From contig CAKPDY010000003.1 in NCBI GenBank assembly GCA_934149165.1, positions 1-64,000 on the forward strand: a DNA stretch of 64,000 nucleotides, in the 5' to 3' direction. The stretch comes from an uncultured Clostridia bacterium. Its GTDB lineage: Bacteria; Bacillota; Clostridia; TANB77; CAG-508. The translations under genes and the position numbers were made by a program. The first letter of the stretch is position 1. Every line of letters starts with the position of its first letter. This document shows positions 38,580 to 49,108 of the stretch, piece by piece. The notes below the pieces were generated by a model. That model was not told the DNA's origin. It was given only the letters and a program-made list of their open reading frames with translations, and ran no database searches.

Positions 38580-39630
38580 TTATCTTCTTTTTCTTGAATT
38601 AATTAAAACAGTTTTTAATTTTTCTAATTCCTCCAAAGTTTTGCCAGCTCCTTTTGCAACACAATCTAAAGCATTGTCTGCTATAATTACTGGCATTCCT
38701 GTTTTTTGACTTAATAATTTATCCAAATTTTTTATTAATGCTCCTCCGCCAGCAAGAACAATTCCTTTTTCCATTATATCTGATGCAAGTTCAGGTGGAG
38801 TTCTTTCTAATGTATTTCTTACAATATCAACTATTTTGGATATTGACTCTTGCATTGCTTCTTGTATTTGTGAAGATGTAACATACACAGTTTTTGGAAG
38901 TCCTGTTGCTAAATCTCTTCCTTTAACTTCTTTTGATAAATCAGTCATTAATGGAAGTGCACATCCAATTTCAATTTTTATATCTTCTGCTGTTGTTTCT
39001 CCTATTGCTAAATTCATTTCTCTTTTTATATAATTTATTATATCTGAATCTAATTCATCACCTGCTACTCTTATTGAGTTACTAACAACTATTCCTCCTA
39101 AAGAAATAACTGCAACTTCTGTTGTTCCTCCGCCAATATCTACAACAATATTTCCGCTAGGTTCTGCAACATCCATATTTGCTCCTATTGCAGCTGCCAT
39201 AGGTTCCTCTATTAAATATGCTTCTTTTGCTCCAGCAAATAAAACAGCTTCTTCTACAGCTCTTTCTTCAACTTCAGTAATACCTGATGGTACTCCAACT
39301 ACTACTCTAGGTCTTCTAATATTATATCTTTGACATACTTTTGTTAATATATTTCTTAACATTAATTGAGTGCCTGTAAAATCTGCTATAACTCCATCTT
39401 TCATAGGTCTTATAGCTTTTATTTCATCAGGTGTTCTTCCGAAGCATTTCTTTTGCCTCATATCCAGTTGTTAGAATATTACCTGTTTTTCTGTCAATTG
39501 CAACAACTGAAGGTTCTTTTAAAACAATACCTTTTCCTTTTAAAGTTACTAAAAGATTGGCTGTACCTAAGTCAATACCAATATCTTTAGATGATATACT
39601 AAAAAATTTTTTTAATTTAGACTTTCCCAT
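38580..39630 (-). CDS. mreB: Rod shape-determining protein MreB, +1 shift at CGG codon 64
   Basis: Actin-like filament protein of 349 residues once the shift is included. Seen: DIGIDLGTANLLV (phosphate 1), EPSVVAID, then KEML-x-RTPDEIKAIRPMKDGVI, VVVGVPSGITEVE, DIGGGTTEVAVIS (phosphate 2) and VLAGGGALI (adenosine). Codon 64 is an in-frame CGG; without the shift the protein stops after 67 residues, before any ATP-binding phosphate-2 motif. The ATG at 39630 follows GGAG. As MreB is essential in most rods and heads an intact mreCD-PBP2-minC operon, a dead gene is unlikely. Confidence 0.94.
39438..39441 (-). other. In-frame CGGA frameshift site in mreB
   Basis: Coding strand reads ATG CTT CGGA AGA ACA CCT. 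Triplet reading reaches TGA four codons after CGG. MreB has a strongly conserved GRTP here, so glycine is the expected residue at the four-base unit. Confidence 0.92.
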
Positions 39631-39632
39631 TT

Positions 39633-40418
39633 TTAATTCTCCACAATCCTTTCTACCGAAAAAATACTTGTATAACACCTGTCACCAATAACAATATGGT
39701 CTAATAATTGAATTCCTAGAATATTAGCAGATGTGTACAATCGTTTTGTCATTTCAATATCTGCCTTACTTGGAGTTGAATCACCACTTGGATGATTATG
39801 TACCAAGATTATTCTAGGACTTCCTGTTTTTATAGCTTCTTGCAAAATTTCTTTTGGCTCTACAATTGCAGAATTCATACCACCTTTTGAAATATCTATT
39901 ATTCTTATTATTATGTTTTTGGAATTTAATAGTAATACTTTTACATATTCGACTTTTTCAAATCTTAATTCCTCCATTAAAAGATTTGCTACATCTTGTG
40001 ATGAATCTACTTTTATTTTCTTTTTATTTACTGGCTGTGACATTCTTCTTGCCAATTCACAAACCGCTTTAAGTTGAATTGCTTTAACTTTGCCAATTCC
40101 TTTAATTTGCTGAAATTCTTGAATTGAAATTTCTTGTAAATTTTGAAGTAAATTATCATTTTGATTACAATTTTTTATATTATTTCTTAGGTTTTTTTTG
40201 CATAAATTATTAGAATCACTGTTATTATTACCTTCTATTATTGTATTATTGTGCAAAGATAATATTTTGTTTGCAAGTTCTACAGATGTATTTTCTTTAG
40301 TTCCACTTTTAATTATTATTGCCAAAAGCTCGGCATTTGATAACATTTTTTCTCCATATATTTCTAATTTTTCATATGGTCTTTCACTTTCTGGAAGCTG
40401 TTTAATTTTAATAGTCAT
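39633..40418 (-). CDS. radC: RadC family protein (JAB/MPN domain)
   Basis: 261 residues. It has an N-terminal helix-hairpin-helix region (GIGKVKAIQLKAVCELARR) and the JAB metalloprotease-like site ILVHNHPSGDSTPSKAD. The catalytic function is unproven in the family. An Asn-rich insertion (about residues 55-90, NNSDSNNLCKKNLRNNIKNCNQ) interrupts the N-terminal half and looks like local low-complexity growth. It ends two bases before mreB, so translation may be coupled. Confidence 0.92.
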   Translation of the reverse strand: MTIKIKQLPESERPYEKLEIYGEKMLSNAELLAIIIKSGTKENTSVELANKILSLHNNTIIEGNNNSDSNNLCKKNLRNNIKNCNQNDNLLQNLQEISIQEFQQIKGIGKVKAIQLKAVCELARRMSQPVNKKKIKVDSSQDVANLLMEELRFEKVEYVKVLLLNSKNIIIRIIDISKGGMNSAIVEPKEILQEAIKTGSPRIILVHNHPSGDSTPSKADIEMTKRLYTSANILGIQLLDHIVIGDRCYTSIFSVERIVEN

Positions 40419-40458
40419 TTTTCTCCTTTCCCCCAGAAATATATTATATTAGTTATAT

Positions 40459-40716
40459 TTAAACTTTTCTATAAATAAAAATTGCAATAGCCATTCCTAT
40501 TATACTTGCAATATTTATTTTTAACATTAATGAAAAAGTTAATTTTACAATATGTAAATCTAATTGTAAAGGGTCTGATAATCCAAAACTTTCTCCATAA
40601 GATAACCACCATAAAAAGTCTACCTTTGAAGCAATTTCTCCTAGTAATCCCCCTATTACTAAACCTGATAATATGAATACTATTAATATCCATATATTTT
40701 TATCTCTTGTAGCCAT
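40459..40716 (-). CDS. DUF4321 membrane protein
   Basis: 85 residues with two membrane segments: IWILIVFILSGLVIGGLLGE and NIASIIGMAIAIFIY, as in DUF4321 proteins next to radC/mre in clostridia. Function unknown. Start behind AGGAGG. Confidence 0.85.
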   Translation of the reverse strand: MATRDKNIWILIVFILSGLVIGGLLGEIASKVDFLWWLSYGESFGLSDPLQLDLHIVKLTFSLMLKINIASIIGMAIAIFIYRKV

Positions 40717-40818
40717 AAGTTTTCCTCCTTTTCCATTTTGGAAATTGTTTTCTTACCATGGTATTATATATTGAAATATAGATTTTTTCAATATATTTCA
40801 TGTGTTTTTTACAAAAAA

Positions 40819-40853
40819 ATAAGTATTCCTTAATTTAATAAAGAATACTTATT
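40819..40853 (-). terminator. Terminator of the large surface protein gene
   Basis: AATAAGTATTC and GAATACTTATT arms, with a T-rich flank on the minus strand. Confidence 0.85.
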
Positions 40854-40870
40854 TTCTAATTTAGATAAAA

Positions 40871-43800
40871 TTATTTTAAAATATTTTTCTTAATAACAAT
40901 TACACCTAATGAAATTATAGCTAAAACTCCTGCTACAATACTTGCATAAATTATATTTGAACTTCCTGTTCTAATTGATAACATTACTGGTGCATCATCA
41001 ATATCATCTTCATCAGGAACTTTATTATTTGGTGTTGAATCTATATCTGGTGTTCCATAGTCATTATAATCTTCACTAATTTCTGCAATATTTGTTTTTA
41101 AACCTAAATTATCAGCTCCATTAATCCATGTTAATATTACTGTTACATCTGCTGTTTCTCCTGGTTGTAATAATGTATTTTCTAATGCTCTTGTTACGAT
41201 TTTTCCATCTGTTTCTCTCCATTGTGGGTTATCAGATGCTACAAATTTTAATCCTTGTGGTATATAATCTGAAATTTCTTTAGCATAACCTGCAATATCA
41301 CCTTCGTTTGTTATACGAATTTTATACTCAAATTTTACCTCAACATTATTTAAACTTGTATTTTTTAAATCTACTTTTACAACTGGTTCTGGATTTTCAT
41401 ATCCTGTATGACCTGTTTCAGTTACTGTTTTTTGTCCATTTTCATAAACAATTGCTTTTGTAACCCATTTTAATAATGATAAATCAAAATATCTTAATTT
41501 AATTTTTTCAATGTCTTGGTCATCATCTGTTTCTATCCATTCATTTGGTGTAGAATCTCTATCTTTTATTTTATCTCCATTTGAATCTTCATGTTCTGTA
41601 ATTTGTGCATAATTTATTAGAATTCTATCTGATGTTTTTGCTTCTACAACTTTGAAAGAAACTTTTACATCTCTATAATCTAATTCTTTCATAGTTTTTG
41701 GATCAAATGCTTTTATTAGATTATTTTCACCATTTTCTTTAGATAAATAATCTGTAACAATTAAATCTGCTTCTTTTACATCATCAGTTACAATATATTT
41801 TTCATTATTATATGTAATAACATTTTCTTTGATGAATGCTTCAATAGGTTGAGTTACTTTTTTATAAATTTTCCATCCATATTTAGCATTTGTATTTGTC
41901 GCTTTACCGTCTTTGTCATATGTTCCTGGAACAAATTCTAAACCTTCTGGTATATCATCCATAATTTTTGTTGCATATCCTGAAACTTCACCTTCATTAT
42001 AAACACGAATAGTATAAGTAACTATATCTGAAGAATTTACATCTAATGGATCTTTTGGATGATTATATGTTGCTGTTTTTGATTCTCCAGTTGCTAATTT
42101 TGATGTGTCAACTTTTGGAATTCTACTTGTTATTTCTTTATCATTTATTTGTGTAATAAACTTACGTAATGATAAATCAAATTCTTTTCTATTATTTGGT
42201 ACAGTTATTATAATAGTATTTTTATTTTCATTAACTTGTAACTCTACATTTTTTCCATCAACTTTAGTATTTTGGCTATCTATTACAAAGTTTTTACCTT
42301 CCATTTTAGTATGAACTGTTAATTTAATTTGGTCATTATATTTGTTATATCCTTCTGGTGCTTCTACTTCATAAATATTATAATCATCAACTTGTTTGTC
42401 TGTTTTTATTTGTTTTCCACTTATTAAAGTAACTTCACCATTACTATCTGTTGGACCCTTTTTAACAGGTAATGCTTTTTCGCTAGTTTGACTTATTGTA
42501 AAATATGCACCTGCTAATGTTTTAGATTTATCTTCAGCATCAACTTTTTTAATTATTACATTATATTTTCCTGTTAAAACTTCTACTGTTTCAAAATCAT
42601 CATCATCTTGTGTTCCTGGATAATAATTTTTATCAACTACTTCTTGTTTTGTTTCTTCACCAATATATCTACTTTCTTTAGCATTTTCATACCATGTATC
42701 AAGATTTAATTCATCTTTTATTGTGTTTTGAACTGAATCCCTATCAACATTTTTTATGGCTTTAGCTTCATTCCAAACTATTTCACCATTTTTATTTTTA
42801 CTTTCATACCCATAATTTGTTATTTCTGCTCTGTTTGTAATATATACTTTTTCAGTATTTTCAACTTTGCATATCATTTTCATTTCTTGGTAATATTCAT
42901 TAGTTACATTAACTTTTTTACCAATAAAATCTCTTAATGTCTTAATTACTGTATTCCCACTATAATTAATAACCACTATTTTACTTCCAGCTTTTGAATC
43001 TGTTGTATATTCTTTAGCTGTATCTTCTGATAATTTTACAAAAGATAATCCTTCTGGTAAATAATCTGTTACTTGTTTTGCATAACCTAAAATTTCACCT
43101 TCATTATATACTCTTATTGTATATTCAACTTCATCTCCAACATTTACAACTATGCTTTTCTTTGTATGATAATATGAAGCTGTTCCTGTTTTTTCTAACA
43201 TTTTAATAGAATTTTCATTAATAACAGGTTCTCTGCTTGGTTCAACTTTATTACCATTTATTTTAGATATAAATTTACGTAATGATAAATCAAATTCTTT
43301 TTGAGTATTAACAACAAAAACTGTTATTTTTGTTTTATCTTGTGAAACCTCTACTCTTGTTTTGTCTTTAAATCCTTCTGATTTAACTTTGCTTTCATCT
43401 ATTATAAATTTATTTCCTTCTAATTTAAATCCTACTGATAATTTTAATGTTCCATCAAATTCTCTAAAACCATCTGGTGCCTTTGTTTCAACTATTTCAT
43501 AGTTATCAACTTGTTCTACTTTTTCAATATTTTTACTTTGAGCAATATTTAAAATACCATTTGTTGTATTTTTTGTTTCTCCATTTATTTTAAATTCTGC
43601 TTCTGAAGATGTTATTACTGTTGTTCCATCTTCTTTTACTTTTCTTAATTCAACAGTATAAGTTCCAGTTTTTCTTTCTGTATTAACAACAAAAACTGTT
43701 ATTTTTGTTTTATCTTGTGAAACTTCTACTCTTGTTTTGTCTTTAAATCCTTCTGATTTAACTTTGCTTTCATCTATTATAAATTTACTTCCTTCTAATT

Positions 43801-45574
43801 TAAATCCTACTGATAATTTTAATGTTCCATCAAATTTTTCAAAACCATCTGGTGCCTTTGTTTCATTTATTTCATAGTTATCAACTTGTTCTACTTTTTC
43901 AATATTTTTACTTTGAGCAATATTTAAAATACCATTTGTTGTATTTTTTGTTTCTCCATTTATTTTAAATTCTGCTTCTGAAGATGTTATTACTGTTGTT
44001 CCATCTTCTTTTACTTTTCTTAATTCAACAGTATAAGTTCCAGCTTTTCTTTCTGTATTAACAACAAAAACTGTTATTTTTGTCTTGTCTTGTGAAACTT
44101 CTACTCTTGTTTTGTCTTTAAATCCTTCTGATTTAACTTTGCTTTCATCTATTACGAAATTATCACCATCTTTTTTGAAGCCTAATGATAAGTTTAATGT
44201 TCCTTCAAATTTTTCAAATCCTTCTGGTGCTTTTGTTTCAATTATTTCGTATGAATTTGTTTGTTGTTCATTTTCAATTTTTTGATTTTGAGCAATACTT
44301 AAAATACCTTTTGATGTATTTTTTATTTCTCCATTTATTTTAAATTCTGCTTCTGAAGATGTTATTACTGTTGTTCCATCTTCTTTTACTTTTTTTAGTT
44401 CAACAGTAAATGTACCTGTTGGTGTTTTAACTTTTATTTCTTTCTCATCAGTTGCACTTGTAACTCCAACTGTTTTTTCAACTGATAAAATATTTTGCTT
44501 TGTTCCACCATCTAATACATACCCTGTTGTTGAAACATTGTTTAATACATAATTTATTTTCAAATTAACTTTTTTAGCATCTTGATATGAATTTAAATTT
44601 ATATAAAAACTACCGTCTGCATTTTTTGTTATAATTTCTGCTCCTGCATTAACAGTTGTATCATCTGATTTAGTTATTGTAATCTCTATAGGATATGATG
44701 CATTTCCTAAATCTCCAAAACTATATGATGTTAATTTTGTTCCATTTGATTCTAAATAATATGGTCCAACTTGATGATTATTTTCATCAAAATTTGCTCC
44801 AGATTTATTTAAGCTTACTGTGTTTGCTGAAGTTGAAGCATTGTTATCTGCCAATACACCTAATGCATAAAACAAATATTTTAATGTTATTTGTTCATCA
44901 TTGCTTAAACTTGCTCCATCTAAATATTGTGATGGATTTTTTTCATATGCATCTAATGCTTTTGTATTAAGATTTTTTGTATATTTCCATAATGCAAATT
45001 GTTCTATTGTTTCTATTGCATTTACTGTTGCAGTTTTTCCTATTGTTTTATTTCTTAAGTTATAAATTTTTTGTACTGTTACTCCAGAATAGTCCACACC
45101 AGTTTTTGCTTTAACTTTTTGTTTAACAGAATCTGTTGTTGCTATATTTGCTAAATTCATTATAGCTACTTGTTTTGCAGTTTCATTATCTAATCCATTT
45201 TGTCCTGTTATTGTTGTAATATACATGTTGTTTATTATCCACATTGCTTTGTTATAATCTGAAAAATAATTACCTGCTTTTGATAATTCTATTGGTGAGC
45301 TAAATGTTGAATAACTTAAATCTTCTCCTGATTCAATACAATATAGCTTATCATAGCCTGTGGCTTTTCCTTCCTTTACAATTGAATAAACTTGTTGTCC
45401 ACCAACTGTAATACCTGTTTTGTTTGCTTTTACAGTTACTTGTTGACTAACATTTCCTGCTTTGTTTTTTGGCATAAATATTATACCTGCTGCTATAGCT
45501 GCTATTAATATAGCTACCATAACTACTTTAAATTTTGCACTTTTTAATAATAAAGACATTTTAAATTTAAACAT
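40871..45574 (-). CDS. Giant surface adhesin: thioester-like head, SpaA/Cna-type repeats, SIRTG tail
   Basis: 1567 residues. N-terminal membrane or signal segment (about residues 16-33), then a TQXA/thioester-type domain with Cys in YCIESG and Gln in EQFALWKY, which in adhesins form a Cys-Gln thioester that reacts with host surfaces. Next come three near-identical 125-residue Cna-B-like units (TVELRKVKEDGTTVITSSEA... ETKAPDGFEKFDGTL), domains beginning EFDLSLRKFI with DUF11-like NVGDEVEYTIRVYNEGE, one divergent unit (IIKKVDAEDKSKTLAGAYF), and a final DLSLLKWVTKAI domain. The C-terminus is MLSIRTG, a membrane helix and basic residues: a sortase-like tail without LPXTG. Probably cell-wall linked. 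Confidence 0.88.
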   Translation of the reverse strand: MFKFKMSLLLKSAKFKVVMVAILIAAIAAGIIFMPKNKAGNVSQQVTVKANKTGITVGGQQVYSIVKEGKATGYDKLYCIESGEDLSYSTFSSPIELSKAGNYFSDYNKAMWIINNMYITTITGQNGLDNETAKQVAIMNLANIATTDSVKQKVKAKTGVDYSGVTVQKIYNLRNKTIGKTATVNAIETIEQFALWKYTKNLNTKALDAYEKNPSQYLDGASLSNDEQITLKYLFYALGVLADNNASTSANTVSLNKSGANFDENNHQVGPYYLESNGTKLTSYSFGDLGNASYPIEITITKSDDTTVNAGAEIITKNADGSFYINLNSYQDAKKVNLKINYVLNNVSTTGYVLDGGTKQNILSVEKTVGVTSATDEKEIKVKTPTGTFTVELKKVKEDGTTVITSSEAEFKINGEIKNTSKGILSIAQNQKIENEQQTNSYEIIETKAPEGFEKFEGTLNLSLGFKKDGDNFVIDESKVKSEGFKDKTRVEVSQDKTKITVFVVNTERKAGTYTVELRKVKEDGTTVITSSEAEFKINGETKNTTNGILNIAQSKNIEKVEQVDNYEINETKAPDGFEKFDGTLKLSVGFKLEGSKFIIDESKVKSEGFKDKTRVEVSQDKTKITVFVVNTERKTGTYTVELRKVKEDGTTVITSSEAEFKINGETKNTTNGILNIAQSKNIEKVEQVDNYEIVETKAPDGFREFDGTLKLSVGFKLEGNKFIIDESKVKSEGFKDKTRVEVSQDKTKITVFVVNTQKEFDLSLRKFISKINGNKVEPSREPVINENSIKMLEKTGTASYYHTKKSIVVNVGDEVEYTIRVYNEGEILGYAKQVTDYLPEGLSFVKLSEDTAKEYTTDSKAGSKIVVINYSGNTVIKTLRDFIGKKVNVTNEYYQEMKMICKVENTEKVYITNRAEITNYGYESKNKNGEIVWNEAKAIKNVDRDSVQNTIKDELNLDTWYENAKESRYIGEETKQEVVDKNYYPGTQDDDDFETVEVLTGKYNVIIKKVDAEDKSKTLAGAYFTISQTSEKALPVKKGPTDSNGEVTLISGKQIKTDKQVDDYNIYEVEAPEGYNKYNDQIKLTVHTKMEGKNFVIDSQNTKVDGKNVELQVNENKNTIIITVPNNRKEFDLSLRKFITQINDKEITSRIPKVDTSKLATGESKTATYNHPKDPLDVNSSDIVTYTIRVYNEGEVSGYATKIMDDIPEGLEFVPGTYDKDGKATNTNAKYGWKIYKKVTQPIEAFIKENVITYNNEKYIVTDDVKEADLIVTDYLSKENGENNLIKAFDPKTMKELDYRDVKVSFKVVEAKTSDRILINYAQITEHEDSNGDKIKDRDSTPNEWIETDDDQDIEKIKLRYFDLSLLKWVTKAIVYENGQKTVTETGHTGYENPEPVVKVDLKNTSLNNVEVKFEYKIRITNEGDIAGYAKEISDYIPQGLKFVASDNPQWRETDGKIVTRALENTLLQPGETADVTVILTWINGADNLGLKTNIAEISEDYNDYGTPDIDSTPNNKVPDEDDIDDAPVMLSIRTGSSNIIYASIVAGVLAIISLGVIVIKKNILK
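43307..44431 (-). repeat. Three tandem 375-bp repeats in the adhesin gene
   Basis: The word ATTAACAACAAAAACTGTT begins at 43307, 43682 and 44057, exactly 375 bases apart, i.e. 125 codons. The units are nearly identical at DNA level, so unit number may vary by recombination. Confidence 0.9.
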
Positions 45575-45869
45575 ATTTTACATCCTCCCATTTTTATAAA
45601 CTTTTGTGCTATTTTTAAATATATTATAAAAAGTTTAAAAACATACACAAAATAATTGGTATGCCTTGCTTTTTATTTTATCTTATGTGTACATGGGTAT
45701 GTATTCCAAATTTTTACAATTACAAAATACTCTATTATTATAGCACAAATTATGCCAAAATGCAACTTTTATATGACTGTTTTTCTTATTTTTTTAACGT
45801 TTTTCTATTAATACATAAAAAAAACAGAAAATTTTTCATATTTTCTGCTTTTTTTATATATAAATTCAT
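45575..45869. other. Intergenic region upstream of the adhesin
   Basis: No gene seen. It carries the adhesin promoter region and, at 45826-45857, an AGAAAAT/ATTTTCT hairpin with U-tracts on both sides that can terminate the cysK transcript. Confidence 0.6.
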
Positions 45870-46844
45870 CTAATTATTACACACTTCAAATTTCAACAAC
45901 TTTGTATTAGATGATACAAAATTACTCTCATTACTTATCGGTTTTGATAAGTCAGTTGACAAATATTTCTTACTATCATCTGCAAAAACCGTTACTATTG
46001 GTTTATTTAATTTTTCATTTAATATTATTGAACCAATTAAATTTGCTCCTGAGGAAATACCTACTCCCAATCCTAAATCTTTTGCCAATTTTCTAGACAT
46101 ATTTATTGCATCATTATCATTCACCTCTATTATATCATCTATTACACTTTTATCTACTAAATCAGGAACAAAATCATCCCCTATTCCTTCTATTTTATGT
46201 GGTCCATACATTTTTCCTTTTGATATTAAAGGCATTTGTTCTGGCTCTATTGCTACTATTTTTAATTGTTTAAATTCTTTTTGTAATCTTTTTCCTGTTC
46301 CTATTAGTGTTCCACCTGTTCCAACACCTGAAACAAATGCATATAATTCTTCTGTAGTTTGAGCTATAATTTCTGGTGCAGTTGTTTCATAATGTGCCAA
46401 TAAATTATCTTTATTTGCAAATTGATTAGCTAAAAAGCCATTTTTTTCCTTTGCAATTTTCTTAGTTTCCTCTATACAACGTACAAAGCCACCATCTTCT
46501 TTTGAAAACAAATATACTTTAGCACCATAATTTTGCATTAACTGTACTCTTTCCTTGCTTGCCCAATCTGGCAAACATATATATACTTCATGATTATATA
46601 TATTTCCTAATGCTGATAATGATATACCTGTGTTTCCACTTGTTGCTTCCACTATTGGCATATTTTCTTTTAATTCTCCTCTTTTTATTGCATTTTCTAT
46701 TATATAGTATGCTACTCTATCTTTTATACTTCCAGTTAAATTGTAATATTCTAATTTTGCGTAAATATAATTTTTTTTACCTTTATATTCATAGAAAATT
46801 TTTATCATTGGTGTGTTCCCTATAACTTTCAAATTTTCAAACAT
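45870..46844 (-). CDS. cysK: Cysteine synthase family PLP enzyme
   Basis: 324 residues: GNTPMIKI, NLTGSIKDRVA (PLP lysine), EATSGNTGISL, and GVGTGGTLIGTGKRL. It should make cysteine from O-acetylserine and sulfide. Compared with standard CysK the C-terminus is extended by an Asn/Ser-rich tail. Start behind AGGAGG. Its product would feed the cysteine desulfurase encoded 24 kb away. Confidence 0.9.
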   Translation of the reverse strand: MFENLKVIGNTPMIKIFYEYKGKKNYIYAKLEYYNLTGSIKDRVAYYIIENAIKRGELKENMPIVEATSGNTGISLSALGNIYNHEVYICLPDWASKERVQLMQNYGAKVYLFSKEDGGFVRCIEETKKIAKEKNGFLANQFANKDNLLAHYETTAPEIIAQTTEELYAFVSGVGTGGTLIGTGKRLQKEFKQLKIVAIEPEQMPLISKGKMYGPHKIEGIGDDFVPDLVDKSVIDDIIEVNDNDAINMSRKLAKDLGLGVGISSGANLIGSIILNEKLNKPIVTVFADDSKKYLSTDLSKPISNESNFVSSNTKLLKFEVCNN

Positions 46845-46905
46845 ATTAACCTCCTAATTGACAATATTTATATTATCTTTACTTTATTATATGTTTTAAA
46901 TATAT

Positions 46906-46995
46906 AAAAAGGGATAGTTTTTCCTTTTGCATGCAAACATAATGTTTTTTTACAATATGTTACTTTTTATAGAGTAAACTATCCTTTTTATTAAA
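46906..46995. repeat. Inverted repeat of the GGGA..TAGTTTT family
   Basis: Outer arms AAAAGGGATAGTTT and AAACTATCCTTTTT. The interior (CATAATG, ACAATATGTTAC) is less regular. It overlaps the end of dgt and lies upstream of cysK, where it may also terminate dgt transcription. Confidence 0.65.
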
Positions 46996-48199
46996 ATTTT
47001 AAAATTTCGTTATATATTTCAATTGCATAATTATCTGTCATTCCTGCAATATAGTCAATTATTGCCTTAATGTAATCTGTTTGTGTATCTTTATAAATTA
47101 TATTGTTTAATAAGTTAAGTTCTTTTCTTTTACAATTTAATTCACTATATCTATATAAATATTCTTTAAATCCTGTTATTGTTTGTGGATAAAATTTTTC
47201 TAGTTTTTCAAAATTGCGTTCTAGATTATTTGATTCATAAACATTTTTTAGTGTATTGTAAATTCTGTTAATTACTACTTTAAAATATTCATTTGATGCA
47301 TCAAGTCTTGGGTGTGAATATATATTTTGGTAGTTATATGCTTTTATATTATTTATTAATTTTAACTTTTCTTCTGAAAAACATAATCCATCTTTTATAG
47401 ATGAATTTTTACATAAATCTGTTATTAATTCATTTATAATATTAGAATTATTTAAGGCAACATTTTTGGGAATTTTAAGTATCTCCCTTAGTTCTTGAAT
47501 TTTTGTATTATCCAACAAACGTAGATGTAGTGCATCTTCTAAATCTCTTCCTATATAAGATATTTTGTCAGATATTTTTATTACACACGCCTCCCAAGTA
47601 TACGGATTAAATTGATTTGGTTTTGTATATTGTGATAAATCTATTGCCTCATCTCTTGGCTTTAGAGCATTTTCATCAATTTCTCCACAGTGTGAAATTA
47701 TTCCATCCCTTACAGCATATGTTAAATTTAGATTTTGTAAATTTCCTTTATCATCTTCTAATAATTCTATGTTATCCACAAAATGTACACCATTTTTTTC
47801 ATGCCAAAAGCTTTCATTTATATCTCTTTTAGAAATTTCATTTAATATTCTTTCACCTGCATGACCAAAAGGGCTATGACCTAAATCATGTGCTATTGAA
47901 ATTGCTTTAGTAAGTTCTGTGTTTAGCCCTAAATATGTAGCTATTGTATTACTTATTGACTCAACATGACCAACATGTTCAATTCTTGTGCAAACATGGT
48001 CACTTGATGGCGAGAAAAAGACTTGAGTTTTATGTTTTAATCTTTTATATGCATTACAATGTAATATTCTTGTGTAATCTCTAGCAAAGTCTGTTCTTAT
48101 ATCATCTTTTCTTTTATATATTAACTTTTGTCTTGATATCATTTGTTTCCATTTAGGATTCTGCTCTGTTGCAGATACTGATTTTAGCACATCTCTCAT
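46991..48199 (-). CDS. dgt: Deoxyguanosinetriphosphate triphosphohydrolase family (HD domain)
   Basis: 402 residues. HD metal site: RIEHVGHVESIS and AHDLGHSPFGHAGE; also YTWEACVIKISDKISYIGRDLEDA. Hydrolyses dNTPs to nucleosides and triphosphate, adjusting dNTP pools. Starts right downstream of an RNA methyltransferase gene (12-base gap). Confidence 0.9.
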   Translation of the reverse strand: MRDVLKSVSATEQNPKWKQMISRQKLIYKRKDDIRTDFARDYTRILHCNAYKRLKHKTQVFFSPSSDHVCTRIEHVGHVESISNTIATYLGLNTELTKAISIAHDLGHSPFGHAGERILNEISKRDINESFWHEKNGVHFVDNIELLEDDKGNLQNLNLTYAVRDGIISHCGEIDENALKPRDEAIDLSQYTKPNQFNPYTWEACVIKISDKISYIGRDLEDALHLRLLDNTKIQELREILKIPKNVALNNSNIINELITDLCKNSSIKDGLCFSEEKLKLINNIKAYNYQNIYSHPRLDASNEYFKVVINRIYNTLKNVYESNNLERNFEKLEKFYPQTITGFKEYLYRYSELNCKRKELNLLNNIIYKDTQTDYIKAIIDYIAGMTDNYAIEIYNEILKF

Positions 48200-48211
48200 C
48201 TTTTTTCCTCC

Positions 48212-49108
48212 TTATTTCAATTTTTCCAATTTTGCAATAAAAAATCCCTCATACAACTCATTTGGGCAAACACATATTGTGCCTAGAATAGTTGTTGGTA
48301 ACAAAGGTAGGTTTTCTATTCCAGAAAATTCAATTGGTACAATTTTTGCTTTTGTTCCTTTTAAAGCTTTTGTTATAATTTCTTCATTTTCACATTGCAA
48401 AATTGAACAAGTTGAATAAATCATTTCTTTCCCTGGCTTAAGAATTTTCAATGCCTTTTTTAGTAATATTAATTGTGCTTTTGTTGATTTTTCTATTAAT
48501 TTTGGTGTGAAATATTTAAATACATTTTCATCTTGTAAATTCAAAGTTCCACTTCCACTACATGGTGCATCAAGTAAAATTCTATCAAATGAGAAGAAAT
48601 CATCTATTGCTCGTGAATCTTTTTGCATTACATACACTGAACTTGCTCCTTGCTTTTCAATATTATATTTCAACCTTTCTGCTCTAATTGCATTCATCTC
48701 ACATGCAGTTATATTTGCCTGATTTTCTGTAATTGCTGCTATTTGAGTAGTTTTTCCCCCTGGTGCTGCACACATATCTAATATGTCTTCTGATTTTTGT
48801 GGATTCATTATTATTGGTGGCAACATAGATGACAGGCTTTGAAGGTATATTTCCCCATTTTTGTATATTTCTAATTCATGAATTTGTTTTTCGTCTGCAT
48901 TTTCTATTATTAATGCATTTGGAGTCCATGATACTTCTAAATATTTTATATTTGCTTTTTGTAATATGTTTTTTATGTTGTTTGAATTTGTTTTTAATGT
49001 ATTTACACGCAATGTTACTTTTCTATTTGATTTATATCCTGATAATATTTTGTTGACTGTTTCTTCATTATATTGTTGGGCTAGAAGTTCATTTAGAAAC
49101 TCTGGCAT
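48212..49108 (-). CDS. RsmB/NOP family RNA cytosine-C5 methyltransferase
   Basis: 298 residues: SAM site MCAAPGGKTTQIA, LLDAPCSGSG and the catalytic STC in YSTCSILQCENEE. It lacks the NusB-like N-terminal domain of RsmB, so it is closer to the RsmF/NSUN type. Substrate, probably rRNA or tRNA, not determined. ATG at 49108 behind AGGAGG. Confidence 0.9.
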   Translation of the reverse strand: MPEFLNELLAQQYNEETVNKILSGYKSNRKVTLRVNTLKTNSNNIKNILQKANIKYLEVSWTPNALIIENADEKQIHELEIYKNGEIYLQSLSSMLPPIIMNPQKSEDILDMCAAPGGKTTQIAAITENQANITACEMNAIRAERLKYNIEKQGASSVYVMQKDSRAIDDFFSFDRILLDAPCSGSGTLNLQDENVFKYFTPKLIEKSTKAQLILLKKALKILKPGKEMIYSTCSILQCENEEIITKALKGTKAKIVPIEFSGIENLPLLPTTILGTICVCPNELYEGFFIAKLEKLK

